Shown: in pieces, positions 48,998-61,400 of the stretch | How the letters are laid out: the number at the start of each line of letters is the position of its first letter | Position numbering within the stretch: position 1 is the stretch's first letter | Source of the DNA: Dipteris shenzhenensis | Lineage: Eukaryota > Polypodiophyta > Polypodiopsida > Gleicheniales | Assembly (NCBI GenBank): GCA_047967505.1 | Contig: CM106539.1 | Reading direction: 5' to 3' (one strand) | DNA: 64,000 nt | Translations under genes and position numbers: made by a program | The notes under the pieces: generated by a model | What the model saw: the letters and a program-made list of their open reading frames with translations, nothing else | Told to the model about the DNA's origin: nothing | Databases searched by the model: none

Positions 48998-50930
48998 GAG
49001 ACAATATCCGAAAAACTGGCCAATGTGACCCTGAGAGGATCTGCGTGTGTCCTTAAGCAGGATGATTCCAACATTCTCAGATCATTCAGTAGACTGTGGA
49101 CAGCACAAAAAGATAACTATCATTAGAGGAAGTTCGAAGTAGAGCACGCAACATTCTCACTCTCCACTTAACCAGCGTTACGTGCCTCTCCAACCTTGGG
49201 AAAATGAGAGTTTGATCATTGTATAGTAAGTCGAGCTTTTAGGCTTGTGAGAGTAGAGCATAAGGTCATCACGAGACTCTCCAAAGCTTCATATGCCAAT
49301 AAGCCCAAACTTGCAAATCAAGTAGACCATCTCTTCAAATCGATAGGTTTGAAATATTTATTTAGTCTTTTTATTATGAAAAGCACATATATGCTTTAAG
49401 TGCTTTAGTCAAATGCTTAGATTTTACATCAAACGAAATCAAAGGCATAAGATGAAACCAAATCAAGAGCTTAGATTCATGACACGTGGCTCAAGAGGGT
49501 GTGAGAAAACCCAAACATCTCCCTAGGCTGCCTACCGTAAAGAATGAAGTAAAAATCAAATTCTAAATTCTATGTGACACACAAGAAGAAAGAAGGGTGG
49601 GGAGAGGAAACATGTGACACATAGATTGCATGCACTTGTGGGGGAGGGAAGGCCATGTGGCTTTTCAAATTTTCAAATTGGGTGAAACAAAGAGGTAATC
49701 TCCCCCCCCCCCCCCAACCTCCCACTTTCCTTTGAGAAAAAGAACATCCCCCCCTTCCCCCCCCCTCCCCCCCCCCCAACTAAGGTAAGCCATTCCAGGG
49801 CAATTCCTTTCTCAAAAGCCAATATCTAGATGGTAGCATTGATCTTTCTTCCCTAGGCACCTCAATTTCAGACCCTGTACAAGAAGGAAGTTCAACCCCA
49901 TTTTTGCCCATGGCAAAACCTGGCAATGCAATGCCATCACCTTTAGGCTGCCTACCTAACGAGAGAGTTTTAAAAAAAAAACCAATTTTTGATAGACCAC
50001 GTAGAAAGAGCAGTCTTCAATGCTTACAGAACACATGTTCTCTACATACACACTCTTAACCCTCACTCCCTAACTCTACCACTCTCAAAACACACACTAG
50101 CACAACATCTACCACTCTCAAAACGCACACTATCCAAGGGTTTTCTTGTACACACTCCTGTATCTCTAAGTTTCTAACACCTCCCCCCCTCCCTACCCTA
50201 GAGAATGGTAGTCGTGCTTAAGAGGGTCTCTAGCAAAAACATTGACGATGGCTCCCAAACTACACACTAGTTCCAACACCTGGATCTTAGGTCAACAAGG
50301 CACGATAAATGAGCTCCAGGAGCACGTTCTTAGCAAAAATACCCCCATCCCATGTCCATTGCCTTTGACAATAGCCATCAGAGCTCCTTATGCTTGATAT
50401 CAGAACACATTACAAGGAGCTCCCCTTGCCCCTCCGATAACAATTTGCATCAACCAATGTCAATGATGTATTCTTCTTGGATCTGAGATTTTTGGAGGAG
50501 TACATTGTATTCTAACTCGCTCAAAAGCACTGCAATCATGCTCAAGCGAGGATTGGTGGAAACATCTGGTTACCCGATCCAACTGCATGGGAGAGGTTTA
50601 CGAGGTTCAAATGCAGAAGATAGCATGGAGTCTAGCAGCTTTTTAAGGTATCGCTCTACAACCTCAGTGGGATCTTAAGCGATGCTCTCCTTAGGCATTC
50701 GCTTTCTGACTATCAAAGATTGCTCATGGGAACCTTCCTAATGGATGACATCATCAAAGATTGCCTGGAAGTAGCAGAAGTTCTTCTTTAATTAAGAAAA
50801 AGATACGAAGCCATGAGTGGCTTCATGAAAATTTTTATATTACCTCTCCAAGAGGATACTCGCCGTAAGTACCGTATTGCGAGTTTTCTCTCAACATTGC
50901 ATCAAGAAGTTTCAGCCCTTCAAAAAGCCC
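48998..50930. other. Interior of the R1-R2 unit, no recognised gene
   Basis: The motif CTAGGCTGCCTACC and close variants recur near 49525 and 49950 and again at 51845 and 54393. Poly-C tracts lie at 49702-49777. Frames are short and without known domains. Confidence 0.45.
49702..49777. repeat. Poly-C tracts
   Basis: Runs of 14, 7, 9 and 11 C lie close together. Their length may be unreliable because homopolymers are hard to sequence. Confidence 0.9.
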
Positions 50931-50931
50931 A

Positions 50932-51189
50932 CCAGTTGACCTCAGAATTGATCCTGAAGACATTCGAGTATTGTCGAATGATGTGTTCTTAGGGAAAGGG
51001 AGCTATGGTTGCGTACACAAGCAAGTAGCCACTGTAAAGACAATTCTTGGAACACATTTCAAAGAAGAAGTCCCTAGAACGTCCATTGCCTCAATTGTAG
51101 AAGAGTTTAGAAAGGAAGTGACTATTCATGCCAATCTACAAAACCCTTACGTTGCTCAAATGATAGGTTCGTCACACCAAATCCAATGA
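50932..51189 (+). pseudogene. Protein kinase N-lobe fragment
   Basis: The frame reads IDPEDIRVLSNDVFLGKGSY, continuing GCV, so it has a glycine-rich loop of the form G-x-G-x-Y-G-x-V. Then comes ATVKTI, matching the conserved V-A-V-K lysine, and EFRKEVTIHANLQNPYVAQM, matching helix C and strand 4. It stops at 51187-51189 with no C-lobe. It therefore holds only about a quarter of a kinase domain. It sits between repeats R1 and R2, so gene capture by an element is possible; a degenerated local kinase gene is the alternative. The closest kinase family was not identified. Confidence 0.55.
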
Positions 51190-51857
51190 AGTCGCTTTCG
51201 TTCCAAAGGGAGTAACTAGGGGGATGTCGGTTGTTCCCTAAAATCTTGATTCATGTTGATGTTCCCAGAGCTACTAATCTCGATGACATGTGGAAATTGA
51301 AGCTTCCATATTGAGAGGAGAGGGCAAGCCAAGGAGGAGCTCCTCTTGGGGCACTCGTGGTGCTTCACTGGTCGAGTAAGAGCTCTAGATCTCTAATTTG
51401 ACTCTATTGTCACCTCTGATGCTACTAGAATGGAGCATCCTGGTCTCCAACATAGCTCCCAAATCAAAACTCTGCCCTTAAACATTTCCCTAGGTTGCAA
51501 CACCTTTGACCCTCCCTATCAGAGTGTTTGAGGGATAGCAAACTTTGTCGCTCACCATCTATTTTATCTCCCTACATAAAGTCAAAATCTCGAAAACAAA
51601 AGCAATGTAAGCAAAAGATTTAGGGGCAGAAGCAAACATCACACCTAAGCGACTGCAGAATGGGTGCGATGAAGAACTCGCCTAACAACATATGATTTTC
51701 AAAAAGCATTTGAAAAAATAAAATTTCTAATCTTTTACTCAAATTTGGAAGCTTGTTTTAGGCCTTAAGATCAATCTAAACTCTAAGGGTCCAAAATCAA
51801 ACACATGGCTCAATGAGGGCTCAAGAAAACCAGACTTGCCTCTAGACTGCCTACCAT
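51190..51857. other. No recognised feature
   Basis: No frame or motif of note between the kinase fragment and R2. Confidence 0.45.
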
Positions 51858-52568
51858 AACTAGATTGCATTAGGCAGCCTTTCTGTCGTCATGCACGTAG
51901 TAACTACTAACTCGAAATTGATCTTGAATCCTAGCAATTTATCAAACTTTTAAAGGGAAAAACCGAATGAGTAAAAATGTGGACATGAGACATGAGACAG
52001 AGTTCGTCAAGACCTTGATCCCCCCTGCAAATGTTAGGGGTGGTGATTTATTATTGACTTGGCCATATTGTTTGTGCATTTTGGGAGTTGAAGCCCAAAA
52101 AATACATGAGAATAAGGCGGCGCTCATAAGAGTTCATAATTGATCCTCATTGCAGTCTATCCAATATTGTCACATGGACTGTAATCATATGAATAAAGGT
52201 GTTGATATCTTTCAATCTTGCGTCCAGCTTGGATTTCCTTCCTCCTCGCATCGAGAACATGCATCAAAAGAGAGGAATGTTATAAGAATTCAGATTGAAA
52301 ACAAGAAATTTTGAATATATTTGTATGATAATATATAATTATTATATATTATATATTATATATTATATAATTATTATAACTACACAGTGTGGATGGGGAG
52401 GTGACGCGCTTCCTTACCCAAAGAGTTATAATCCGAGGGAACTGGCCCTTCCCTGTGCACTGAGAATATAAACACCAAAAAAATTAGCGCTGAGAATAAG
52501 TCTCATGAATGGATAAGATACTAGCATATTACCTGAGTATCAATAGTCGTAATCATAGTTGAACATTG
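51858..52568. repeat. Direct repeat R2 (0.71 kb)
   Basis: Partner of R1 at 48336-48997 in the same orientation. It contains an extra AT-rich microsatellite at 52322-52380, which explains most of the length difference. Confidence 0.65.
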
Positions 52569-54433
52569 GTAAAATCACCACGAATGACTGCTAATACTTT
52601 ATTTTCTTTAGCTTTAGTTGCAAACAAACTCGAACCATCAAGGTGAGAAAGTAGCTTAGGGCTAGCTCTCCCAATCTTTACCTATTTAGAGTACCAAAGA
52701 AACGTGATGAAAGGACCAAACATTTCACAACTTAATATGCATGTTCCACTCCCTAAAGGCCGTATTTTATTACTTATAAACATGGGCAAACTGTGCGCGG
52801 CCCACACCAACTTAGCTGAGTAACCACCCAAGAGACCAAATCTCAGCAAAAACTTGAGGTGTCCTCATTATGTATTTCCAAGAAGAGCATTGACATATCT
52901 GAGCCAAGGAAAAGGATAGAGGACTTTGCCTTCCACTTATTACTGCAAGGAAGATTGACAAATCAATGGGCTCTGTAATTATGAGTTCAAGAAAGAGGAA
53001 ATAGTAGCACAATATCGTACGACAAACTTGGCAAAGGTGTGTAGTGTGTGATCCTTCGGTCAATGGATACTTGGCTCATAACAAATAATGACGAGTGGAT
53101 GAGTATCAATTTTTTAGAGTTGTTTGGTGGCGAGAGCATCGTGTAAGATAATTTCATATGTTTGAATTAATTGTATCCAAAGTGTTCATTGGTAAATATT
53201 TGCACCATCTTGAATTACTCTGATCGGACTAGGTTGTAAGCTTATAGCCCCTTGGAAGCTCTTCAACTCAGGTGCAAGTTTTGCATGTTCAAGGCATGGG
53301 CAACCTGAGCATGAGTAACATCATGAAAGTTGATGATCAAATGCCAACTGTTGTTATCCGCTTCTTGCATGCTGGCGATAGGGTGAAAGTTGGCAAAGAA
53401 GCCGTAACAGTGGAGAGAGGAAGAGCCCGTGATGTGTGATGTAGCTTTGAAGAGAAATGGGCCATAAAACAATATCACCTCATTGCCTGACATCTATTGG
53501 AAGGATGACAAAGCCCTGACTCTCTTTTGGGGAGTGCCACGGCTCTTTTCTTCTATGAAAGGGAACCTAGCATCATGTATGATGTCTCTTTCCTTTGGTT
53601 CTTTTCCTCTATGAAAGGGAACCTAGATGTTGTCTTTCTTTCCACTCGAGCAAACATCCAACAAGCTTCCAAATGTAGCTTCCCGTTCTTTCAACTTTCA
53701 TAGTATCACCACTCATCCTTCTTCTACGTTACCAAGATTTAATTATTTTACTTCACACGACAACTCACAGCAAGCTAGGGTCTTTTACTTTGCGTGTTTT
53801 AATCGAGGAGTCTCCATCATCTCGGGTGCCATCTCGGGTGCAAGTAAAGAGCTTCCATTGCGTGCTTCCTTGAGAGATGAAGGTCCTTAATGGTGATCTT
53901 TTGCAACACCTTTTGAATGACCTCGGAAGAGCAGAATTGCCTGTGAGACAAGGATGCCATTGGGTAGATGCGTAAAACAACTTTTTGGAGCCATCGTTTA
54001 GAACTACAACAACAGATTGAATATGCCATTTCTGGATTAGGAAGCTGAATTCTGTAGGCAAACACAGCCGATCTGCTTTCCAATATAAACCTACAATGCT
54101 TTGGCCCACAAGTTCATCTTCAGAATAAGAGAAACGGAGTGGGGTATTCAGTGCTTTAATGTTGGATTGAGTGGTACGCCCAACAAAGCGTTGCAATGCT
54201 AGTCTACTGACAAGGAAAAAGCGTAAGCTCAACAAAACCCATTCTTGTTGTGTGACGCCAAATTTGTCTTGCCAAAAAAAAAAAAGCAAAAAATCCACAC
54301 AATTTCCACCATTAGATGTTCATGAAGATCAACGTCTAGGAGATTATGACATGTGGCTTCATGAGGGCTCAAAAAGGTAAAACTTCCCTCTAGGCTGCCT
54401 ACTGTAAAAAAGTCTGGGCAGCCTTCAATGGGC
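52569..54433. other. No recognised gene
   Basis: The segment TCTATGAAAGGGAACCTAG occurs twice near 53554 and 53610. The frame 53765-54298 on the - strand has 177 codons but no domain I recognise, and overlapping frames look equally good. I do not call it a gene. Confidence 0.45.
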
Positions 54434-54758
54434 AAGGGTTAATTTTGGGTGTTTAGCGTATAAATTTGATTTTGTAAGTCAACACTATCCTTTTGCATTA
54501 TTTGGAAGCATTTTTTCACTTCTTTGCCGTGAGGGATGTATCTTGAATGGTTTTTCGAAGGGGGTTCTTTTTCACACATGCAAGCACGTATGGTTTTTCG
54601 AAGGGGGTTTTTTTTCACACATGCAAGCACGTGCTCTGCTTTCACTTCAGGCGCTTTTCACTCCTTTGCCTTGAGGGATGTGTCTTGAATGGTTTTTCGA
54701 AGGGGGTTCTTTTTCACACATGCAAGCACGTGCTCCGCTTTCGCTTCAAGCGCTAACC
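54434..54758 (-). repeat. GY-2 leader, copy 1, with three internal repeats
   Basis: A roughly 43-bp unit starting TGGTTTTTCGAAGGGGGTT (on +) occurs at about 54548, 54591 and 54689. The other leader, 56986-57266, has two copies. Confidence 0.7.
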
Positions 54759-54776
54759 TCCCCGGCAGCAGCACCA
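54759..54776 (-). other. GY-2 primer binding site, copy 1 (tRNA-Asp type)
   Basis: TGGTGCTGCTGCCGGGGA on the - strand agrees with the tRNA-Asp-complementary PBS at 15 of 18 positions. Confidence 0.65.
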
Positions 54777-54778
54777 AA

Positions 54779-55860
54779 TGTTGTCTCTGTTTTACCCAAG
54801 TGCAAGTTCCAAGGGTGTTGGTCACCTGAACTCGTGTCGTTGCTCATTGTAGCATGTGTCCTCCGATCGTGTTCCGGTGAGAGGTGTAGGCTAAAGCATG
54901 GAAAGCAGATCTCATGCACGTGTGAATGAGAAAGAGGGATTGATTATAACGATTGATGAGGCTCTCGCCTCCACGAGAGTTCAAGGGTTTAGAAGGGGAT
55001 TTTAGGCTTCGAAAGGGGGACAGGGTTAAGAGAATTAACTAGGAGTTCCATGGTTCAAAGGGGGTTGTAGGGTTTAGGAGGAGTCCAAGGTTGAGCAGTG
55101 GAGAGCTAGTCTCCTTCGTGGATTCGAGGGATAAGGGTTAAGGAGGAGGGACAAGGAAGGAAGAGGAAGGAGGAGGAGAGTGGAGGAGGAGGGACGGAGA
55201 GGGAGGAGGAAGGAGGAGGAGGGAGGAGGAGGAGGAGGGAGGAGGAGAAGGAGGGAGGAGGAGGAGGGAAGAGGAGGAGGAGGGAGGAAGGAGGAGGAGG
55301 AGGGAGTACAAGGGTAGAGAGTGCAAGGGTAAGGGCATGCTAGAACACGATAATGTAAGAGAGCATGGACGCAATGGAGATCAATCGCATGAACAAAATA
55401 GTGAGCTTGAACACTGAACCCCAAAGAGTGGGAGCTTCATTCCATTGAGAGATATTTATACATGTTGGTCTCTATACAATCCGTAGGTACCTCCATGGTG
55501 GGACCTCTTTTGTAGGAGACCTTTTGGACAGGAGTCCCTCCACTTTGGGGGGGGCCCTTTTGGGTCTCTACACAAAGTGGGGGGACCTTTTTGGTCTTCA
55601 CATTAAGTTGGGGGACTTTTTGGGTCTCTACACAAAGTAGGGGGACCTTTTGGGTCTCTACACGAATTGGGGGGACCTTTGGGTCTCTACACAAAGTGGA
55701 GGGACTTTTTGGGTCCTTACACAAATGGAGGGACCTCCGAAAGTGTAGGCTTTTAGTCTTTCTCTCTCTAGATTTAGTATTTCTCTCTCTAGATTTTGGA
55801 AGTATGATTAGATCTTTTCTAGAGAGGATTTTGGCTATCCTCATCTTTTAAGATTTATCA
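54779..55860 (-). mobile_element. GY-2 LTR, copy 1
   Basis: 1082 bp, TGAT to CAACA on the - strand. TATAAATA box at 55453-55460. U3 holds six tandem units. A (GGA)n tract (seen on +) lies at about 55135-55310. Confidence 0.7.
55546..55737 (-). repeat. U3 tandem repeats in GY-2 LTR copy 1, six units of 29-32 bp
   Basis: On + the unit is like GGGACCTTTTGGGTCTCTAC plus ACAAAGTGG. LTR copy 2 has only two full units. Confidence 0.85.
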
Positions 55861-55903
55861 TACCATCTTTCAGGCTCAAGATATTACAAGCGAAGCTTTG
55901 CCG

Positions 55904-56119
55904 CTACTCTACACACACAATGCTCTCGTAGTTGTTGTCCTCGACTGCACTTCTGGCCCTTGTTGCCACAGGGTTAACACTCGTGATATCCTTTTGATGA
56001 ACAAATAGATGGAATGAATCAATGAGTGTCATTGTGTTGTAGAGGCAGAAGCATCTAAGAGAAGCCAGTTGGTTTAGTATTATTGTATGTAATTGAGTGG
56101 TAAGGAGAGAGATGCACAA
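55904..56119 (-). pseudogene. GY-2 C-terminal ORF tail, copy 1
   Basis: The frame ends SVNPVATRARS, then NNYESIVCVE and TAG at 55904-55906. The same end is found in copy 2 (stop at 58272-58274) and at 5578. The upstream part of the frame is not conserved with the 5.5-kb copy. Its function is unknown. Confidence 0.4.
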
Positions 56120-56129
56120 ATGTTACAAC

Positions 56130-56284
56130 ATATGAGGGGGATGCTGTGATGGAAAGAAGATAGAAGATCTTGTAAATCCAAGAGTGTACAAAGTAGCTAT
56201 TTTATAAAGCATAGTATTTCTTGTCAATTAGTATTGTCATTTCAGGGGGGGTGGGAAGAGAGAGAGAGAGAGAGAGGGGGGGGA

Positions 56285-56315
<31 letters not shown>

Positions 56316-56985
56316 TTGGAGGGGGGGATGGAGAGGGGGGGTGGAGGGGGGGATGGAGATGGGGGGGTAGAGAGATGGTAGGTGGAGGGGGGTGTGGGGG
56401 GTGGAGATGGGGCGGGTGCAGGGGGTAGGTGGAGAAGGGGGGGTGGGAGGTGGAGGGGGTGGAGGAGAAAAAGGGGGGATGGGGTGTAGAGAGAGGTAGA
56501 GAGATGGTAGAGTGGAGGGTGATGGAGATAGGGGGTGGAGGGGGGATAGAGAGAGGTAGAGAGATGGTGGAGTGGGGGGTGATGGAGATCGGGGGTGGTG
56601 GAGGAGATGGGAGGTGGAGGTGGAGGGGGAAAAGGGGAGATGGGGTGTAGAGAGAGGTAGAGAGATGGCGAAGGGAAACAGGATGGTTACCTTGAGTTGG
56701 GGAGATGGGGGATGGACGAAAAAAGTGGAGGCGGTGGGGAGGAAGATGATGGGAGGTGGAGATGGAGATGGAAGAGGGGTTGACGGAAAAGTGGTGGTGG
56801 AGGGGTTGACGGAAAAAGTGGTGGTGGTGGTGATGGAAATGGTGGGCGGAAGTTGGAGAACGAAAAATAGAGATAGATGGAAAATATGGAGGCTTAACAG
56901 AATTTGGAGAAGGGAGTGGCTATCAAAAGTGTGGGGAAAGAAATGAGGGGGGTTGGTGTTGCTTTTATAGGATGTGGGAGGATTA
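56130..56985 (-). repeat. Purine/pyrimidine-rich spacer within the GY-2 array
   Basis: On + the stretch 56245-56940 is nearly all A and G, with GA runs and units like GGTGGAGGGGGG and AGAGAGGTAGAGAGATGG. Frames across it are repeat artefacts. Confidence 0.7.
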
Positions 56986-57266
56986 AGGGTTAATTTTGGG
57001 TGTTTAGCGTATTAATGTGATTTTGTAAGTCAACACTATCCTTTTGCATTATTTGGAAGCATTTTTTCACTCCTTTGCCTTGAGGGATGTATATTGAATG
57101 GTTTTTCGAAGGGGGTTCTTTTTCACACATGCAAGCATGTGCTCCGCTTTTGCTTTAGGTGCTTTTCACTCCTTTGCCTTGAGGGATGTATCTTGAATGG
57201 TTTTTCGAAGGGGTTTCTTTTTCACACATGCAAGCATGTGCTCCGTTTTTCCTTCAGGCGCTAATC
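56986..57266 (-). repeat. GY-2 leader, copy 2
   Basis: Matches 54434-54758 but with two rather than three of the 43-bp units. Confidence 0.7.
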
Positions 57267-57284
57267 TCCCTGGCAGCAGCACCA
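57267..57284 (-). other. GY-2 primer binding site, copy 2 (tRNA-Asp type)
   Basis: TGGTGCTGCTGCCAGGGA on the - strand, one transition away from copy 1. Confidence 0.6.
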
Positions 57285-57286
57285 AA

Positions 57287-58229
57287 TGTTGTCTCCGTTT
57301 TACCCAAGTGCAAGTTCCGAGGGTGTTGGTCACCTACAGTCGTGTTGTTGCTCGTTGTAGCATAGGTCCTCCAGTCGTGTTCTGGTGAGAGGTGTAGGCT
57401 AAAGCATGGAAAGCAGATCTCATGCACGCGTGAATGAGAAAGAGGGATTGATTATAACGATTGATGGAGGCTCTCGCCTCCACGAGAGTTCAAGGGTTTA
57501 GAAGGGGATTTCAGGGTTCGAAAGGGGGATAGGGTTAAGAGAGTTAACTAGGAGTTCCATGGTTTAGAGGGGGTTGCAGGGTTTAGGAGGAGTCCAAGGT
57601 TGAGGAGTGGAGAGCTAGTCTCCTTCGCGGATTCGAGGAATAAGGGTTGAGGAGGAGGGACAAGGAAGGAGGAGGAAGGAGGAGGAGCATGGAGGAGGAG
57701 GGACGGAGAGGGAGGAGGGAGGAGGAGGGGGGAGGAGGAGGAGGAGGAGGGAGGAGGAGAAGGAGGGAGGAGGAGGAGGGAGGAAGGAGGAGGGAGGAGG
57801 AGGAGGGAGTACAAGGGTAGAGAGTGCAAGGGTAAGGGCATGCTAGAACACGATACTGCAAGAGAGCATGGACGCAATGAAGATCAATCGCATGAACACA
57901 ATAGTGAGCTTGAACACTGAACCCCAAAGAGTGGGAGCTTCATTCCATTGAGAGATATTTATACATGTTGGTCTCTACAAATCCGTAGGTACCTCCGTGG
58001 TGGGACCTCTTTTGTAGGAGACCTTTTGGACAGGAGTCCCTCCACTTTGGGGGGGGACCTTTTGGGTCTTTACACAAAGTGGAGGGACTTTTTGGGTCCC
58101 TACACAAAGTGGAGGGACCTCCGAAAGTGTAGGCTTTTAGTCTTTCTCTCTCTAGATCCTGATTTGGCAAGTATGATTAGATCTTTTCTAGAGAGGATTT
58201 TGGCTATCCTCATCTTTTAAGATTTATCA
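57287..58229 (-). mobile_element. GY-2 LTR, copy 2
   Basis: 943 bp with the same ends and TATAAATA at 57956-57963. The (GGA)n tract is at about 57650-57810, and only two full U3 units lie at 58050-58117. Confidence 0.7.
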
Positions 58230-58271
58230 TGCCATCTTTCAGGCTCAAGATATTACAAGCGGACTTTGCCG

Positions 58272-58440
58272 CTACTCTACACACACAATGCTCTCATAGT
58301 TGTCCTCCTCGACTGCACTTCTGGCCCTTGCTGCCACAGGGTTAACACTCATGATATCCTTTTGATGAACAAATAGATGGAATGAATCAATGAGTGTCGT
58401 TGTGTTGTAGAGGAGGAGCATCTAATTGTATGTAATTGAG
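58272..58440 (-). pseudogene. GY-2 C-terminal ORF tail, copy 2
   Basis: Frame ends SVNPVAARARSAVEEDNYES, then IVCVE and a stop at 58272-58274. Similarity to copy 1 fades at about 58440. Confidence 0.4.
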
Positions 58441-61400
58441 GGAATGTTGGCCATATATTAGAACGATTGTTTTAAGTTACGAATGTGTTTCAAAGAATTT
58501 TATTTTAGTGTTTGAAGATAGTAATGTTATTAGAGGAATGAAGTCTAAAAGAGCTTGAACTCAAGGTTAGCATGAGACTAGGAACAAGAAAGACCCTTGC
58601 TGTGCCAATTAAATATGGGGCAAAAACAACAACATAGATGTAGAGGTTTCAATACCAAAATCCATCGAACGATGTACGTATGATGCATAGACGATGATGG
58701 AGGTGATGTGGTGGTGACGACAAAGATGAAAATTTAATAACATATCAAAATTAAGGGAAAAAGAGAAGAACTCAATGATGTATAATTATACTGGTAGAAA
58801 TCGAACCGCAACCCTCTTGCACAATTCAATAGAGGGCCAAAAACAACTAGACATAGATATATGCCATTGGCGATGTATGTACAATGCATGAATGGCGATA
58901 GAGGTGACACGGACGATGACGATGGAGCCAAAATATTAATAACATTAAAATTTAGGGAAATTTTGAAATAAAACTTAATTTGCACAACCACAGCCAAGAG
59001 GAAATATTAGTTGCTAGTTACGAACCATTGGTCAACTGTAAGGATAGGGGGACAAAACCGCCCAATTGGAGGAAACTAGAGTAGGAAGCTTCTGAAGACT
59101 ACACATGGCAAGAAGATAAAGGGAGGAGGAGCCTTGGCTCTGATGAGAGTGCACAACAAGGAGAAATGCTCACAAATGGAGGAGAGATACGGAGAACCAC
59201 AAACATGAGATAGAGTCAACATTATCACTGATTGTTAGCCTTATCAAGTGAAGGCAACAATGTGATCCTCACAATACCAAGGGAAGATCACCTATCTAAT
59301 ATAGGCAACCACATCTCTATCCCTTTATCCAAAACCCTACCAACAGATCCAACTCTCCAATCACCTAGACGCACAAATCTCAACATTTTTCACAATGTGT
59401 GGTTAAAATGTAGTTAATTAACTCAAGTCAAGCTTTTTAATGACCATGTATATATGAATGTGGCTATTCATGGGCCATTGTAGGAAGATTGCAAAAATAG
59501 AAACATGAGATTGTTGCCCTTAAGCACACATTGGAGCCCCACATGAGAAATGCTAAGCGGGCCAACTTTGTAGCATGATGCATCCATTCTATAAAACATC
59601 TATGAGTTTGAGTGTCTACTTGGCTGTGCATGTTACCAATCATGTGTGCACACATCTGTGAGAGATCTTGAATATTTGGTGATCTTTGGGAATATTCCAA
59701 TGTAGGATTTAGGCAAGTCTTGATTATTCCAAATATTGTATGATCCCCAAGACCACATTGTAGTTGTGAATGCTCCTTTCAATGTCTTATTGTATTGCAT
59801 ATTGTAGCAACTTGTCATTAAGAGCTTGATTTTTGGGTGATTCTTATTAGGATAAAGCTTTTACACTTTTCAATCCATATGAGAACTTACAACAATGGAA
59901 CGCCCACAAGGACATATAAGTCTTTGTATATAACCTTAAGCTTTGCATTTACTCAAAATGTTGGCATAAGGTGCCTTCTTGAAGAATGCAATGACCCTCC
60001 TTTTACTCGTGTGGAGTCAAGGATACATAAAAGCTTTTATTAGCAAACCATGAAGAAGAACATCACAATATGCAACAACTCTCATACTTTCTCAAGTTAT
60101 TGGGCCAAACCAAAGGATATTTTTTAATCTTAAGCTCAATTGTTATGCTATCACTACATCCGAGTGTCTATTGAATTTCTTCTTCCTTGCAAAATCTATT
60201 CTTGTTATTGGGGGGTGTTTGTTTGAAAAGATATGGTGAAGCTTTTACTATGGCATCTTGTCACCTCTTTCTTAACAAGCTTGCTTTCCTCTCATTGAGT
60301 GTTTGTTTTACCCTTAGCTATTGGCATCTCTCAAGCAAGAGTTTGATAGTGTCTTGATTACTTGTGCTTTTGGATAGGCATTCCCTTTCCTTTTATAACA
60401 TTTGATCAAGTTTGTTCTTTGTACACTATGAACCTTCAATGATGTCCTTTTAATGGTCTTGCCACACGTGCTAGAGTCTAGGTGGCAAGTTTGGGTTCAA
60501 TTCCTCTTTTTAGCTCCTAAGTAGCTCAATGAAATCATCTTTATTTGCATTCATAGACTTGTCTTTGGATCCTCAAGAACTAAGGTTTTACCACCTTTTT
60601 GAAGGAATCACCCCACCCCTTTCTATTTTTTCTCTTTTTGAGTTCAAGGTCTAGTTTGTTGCACTATAGAGTTGCACCCTTTGTCTCACTAAAAAAAATG
60701 ACACCAAAATTTTCAAGTTTGTAATTATTTGCCTTAAAACAAAGTGTGTTTATTTTAATAGCAAGATGCTTAAATCCTTAATACTTAGCTAGATCATAGT
60801 CAAGAGACGCTTGAGTTGATTAATAAAAGGGTCTTTAAGTTTTTTCAAAACTCGAATGAATGAAACAATGACATGAGTCATCACGACACTGGTTGCACTC
60901 TAATTTCACTTAATTCAACCAAAAAGACTCACAATTATGATTCAAAAACCATAACCAACTTTGCCAAGAGCACCTTGACCTCTTGCTTTCTCATGCTTAG
61001 TTGTAGCTTGTCAATTCCATTCTTTGACCACCCTTGCCCAACTACGTCACGCAAAGAATCTAATAAAGAGTAACATAGGAAAATCGCCATGGTGAGCTAA
61101 TGCTGGTGTATGACGAAAGTCAAAAGGCTTCGAGACTCATGAAAGAGAGTGAAAACATGTTGGGATAAACCAAAACTATATCAGTAGAAAGTTACCTTTT
61201 GCTACACCATGGCAAATCTGCAAGAAATAAAAGTAAACAATTATTGGATGTAAATTTAGGGGCAAAAAGTAGCCAATCATTGGAAGTAAATTTAGGGGAG
61301 AAAGTAGTGGAAGTGGTAATTAGACCAAATAGAACTTCATATACTCAAAACACCAAAACTACATAGTCTAGAAAAGGTAAGCATATGTCACTTTGCAGAT

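Larger units (their letters stand above)
54434..58440 (-). mobile_element. GY-2 head-to-tail LTR array
   Basis: On the - strand the order is: ORF tail (58440-58272), LTR (58229-57287), PBS (57284-57267), leader (to 56986), pyrimidine-rich spacer (56985-56130), ORF tail (56119-55904), LTR (55860-54779), PBS (54776-54759), leader (to 54434). The repeating order tail-LTR-PBS-leader shows elements joined through shared LTRs. The middle interior is only about 1.4 kb and has no gag-pol. The tRNA-Asp-type PBS suggests a Ty3/gypsy lineage. Confidence 0.65.

Noticed and set aside
53765-54298. 177-codon - strand frame
   Set aside because: No recognisable domain, and overlapping frames of similar quality; no splice or promoter support.
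56234-56946. Glycine-rich protein frames over the purine-rich block
   Set aside because: They arise from GGN/GA repeats in all + frames and have no start context or domain.
59135-59240. GGCTCTGAT followed by GAGAGTGC, resembling a copia A PBS-LTR junction with a small deletion
   Set aside because: Matches are short and the LTR body could not be aligned convincingly.
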